Below, in pieces: positions 63,200-64,000 of a stretch of DNA of 64,000 nt (position 1 is the first letter of the stretch; every line of letters starts with the position of its first letter). The stretch is from Deltaproteobacteria bacterium HGW-Deltaproteobacteria-19 (GTDB taxonomy: Bacteria > Desulfobacterota > Syntrophia > Syntrophales > PHBD01): the NCBI GenBank assembly GCA_002841865.1, contig PHBD01000001.1:87001-151000 (forward strand), given 5' to 3'. Made by a program: the position numbers and the translations under genes. The notes beneath the pieces are model-generated. The model was not told the origin of the DNA and made no database searches. It was given only the letters and a program-made list of their open reading frames with translations.

Positions 63200-64000
63200 T
63201 TCCGCTCCTCCTTTGCCGGTGCCGTTGTGGACGCATCTTTTTCGGGGAATCCGGAAGGGGCAGGGGAGGGTGGCAGGGTCAAGGCCGCGCCCGACGGGAT
63301 CGATACGACGTCTGTGGACGGCCGGCCGTCTTTCCAGTGGAGACGGATCGGCCCCGGACGGCCGTTCACCACCTCGGATCGGGCGCTTCCGCTTTTCACA
63401 CGCAGGCTGACCCGCGGGTCTGCACCCAAGGGAAGGGAGTTGACCGTCTCGGCGGAAAAGCGCCCCCGACCCGTGACGGAGCCGTCAATGAAAAACATGG
63501 CCGGCCCTTCAGGCATTCCGGCTGTCCAGGAATGCCGGCCGTTCGATTGCAGGACCGGTTTTTCCGCTCCGGGTTCCAGGAGATAGAGAAACGATGCGTC
63601 ACCGGTTTCCCGGACGACGTTTCTTCTCACGGTCGCACCCGCCGGAACATCGATTTTCCCCAGGCTCCAGGGACCGTAAGCGACGGCCGCGATTGGAGCG
63701 ATCGCCGGCGCGGAAGGCATTTCATTCTCGGGGGGCGGTGTGGCGGTCTTATTCAGTGCCGATGCCTTGCGTGTCTTTTTCCCCTTTTTCGCCGGTGGAG
63801 CGGCAGGCGTATCCGGTGAAGGGGCGGAACCGGCGGATGCTGTCGCCCGTTCCCGCGGCGGCCCCGGGGAGGCCAGCACGACCTGGACGTCTTTCCAGTC
63901 CTGGCCTGAGGACTGCCTGATCTCTGCATCGAAGGTCAACAGGATCTTCCCCTCGCCGGGTCTCGCCTCGACCCGGTAGGCGGGGCTCCAGCCGCATCCG
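63196..64000 (-). CDS. DUF4139/mucoidy-inhibitor-like protein, C-terminal part
   Basis: The frame is open to the window edge on the - strand, so the N-terminus is missing; the first visible residues read CGWSPAYRVEARPGEGKILLTFDAEIRQSSGQDWKDVQVVLAS. That is the core of DUF4139 (W.P.Y, then GxDW and a strand). A Pro/Ala/Lys-rich insertion follows (APPAKKGKKTRKAS), then beta-rich repeats. Family members are secreted or envelope proteins of unknown biochemical role. The 268 visible residues end with a Lys/Glu tail. Confidence 0.75.
   Translation of the reverse strand, partial: GCGWSPAYRVEARPGEGKILLTFDAEIRQSSGQDWKDVQVVLASPGPPRERATASAGSAPSPDTPAAPPAKKGKKTRKASALNKTATPPPENEMPSAPAIAPIAAVAYGPWSLGKIDVPAGATVRRNVVRETGDASFLYLLEPGAEKPVLQSNGRHSWTAGMPEGPAMFFIDGSVTGRGRFSAETVNSLPLGADPRVSLRVKSGSARSEVVNGRPGPIRLHWKDGRPSTDVVSIPSGAALTLPPSPAPSGFPEKDASTTAPAKEERK

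Overview
The window looks like a chromosomal stretch of a GC-rich, anaerobic, probably syntrophic member of the former Deltaproteobacteria, most likely near Syntrophus/Smithella (Syntrophales). This is an inference from gene content: acyl-CoA enzymes, an ato-type short-chain fatty acid uptake module, a HydE-type radical SAM maturase, multihaem cytochrome c, two formate dehydrogenase FdhD loci (one broken), and several molybdenum/tungsten genes. I saw no rRNA, tRNA, insertion sequence, prophage or CRISPR array. Genes are densely packed, with many 4-base start/stop overlaps.

Layout. Bases 1-11400 (+) hold mixed genes: two small envelope proteins, a crotonase-family protein, a phytoene-desaturase-like flavoprotein, a PAS histidine kinase with no ATPase domain plus a single-domain response regulator, an exported nitroreductase, a nucleotide cyclase fused to a SLOG-like Rossmann domain and a TPR-like region, an SRPBCC protein, an SGNH hydrolase, an exported hydratase-family protein and a PLD-family protein whose HKD motif has lost its His and Lys. 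Bases 11899-16731 (+) form an ato module: AtoS kinase, AtoC sigma-54 activator, then atoE behind a near-consensus -24/-12 promoter and an AtoC-like palindromic upstream site. Bases 16847-21382 (-) encode a six-haem cytochrome and HrpA. Bases 21521-31725 (+) encode a GH57-glycogen synthase fusion, a TiaS-like protein, a molybdenum-storage-protein-like kinase fold translationally coupled to a NarL-type two-component system, MaoC, an acyl-CoA carboxyltransferase and an HMG-CoA-lyase-like enzyme.

Bases 31712-36311 (-) are a tungstate/molybdate ABC operon with two binding proteins, an internal terminator and its own excisionase-HTH/PBP regulator. A divergent 3-hydroxyisobutyrate-dehydrogenase-like gene and a DEAD-box helicase follow on the + strand. 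From 39318 to the end everything is on the - strand: a CDF-like/flavin reductase pair, a methyltransferase, fdhD, a Cus-type Cu/Ag efflux operon, then MOSC, hydE, a PP-loop and a P-loop ATPase, MFS, thiE, cysE, cysK, metW, metX and metY in one tight run. After an fdhD relic come nadA, mnmA, iscU, iscS and iscR behind a promoter with a perfect palindromic operator, then a zinc-ribbon protein and a truncated DUF4139 protein.

The recurring themes are sulfur and Fe-S supply (isc, cys, met, mnmA, nadA, hydE) and Mo/W supply (storage protein, Tup transporter, FdhD, MOSC). The least expected items are the SLOG-cyclase protein, the storage-protein/two-component operon, the GH57-GT5 fusion, the dead PLD, the kinase without an ATPase domain and the PP-loop/P-loop pair beside hydE.
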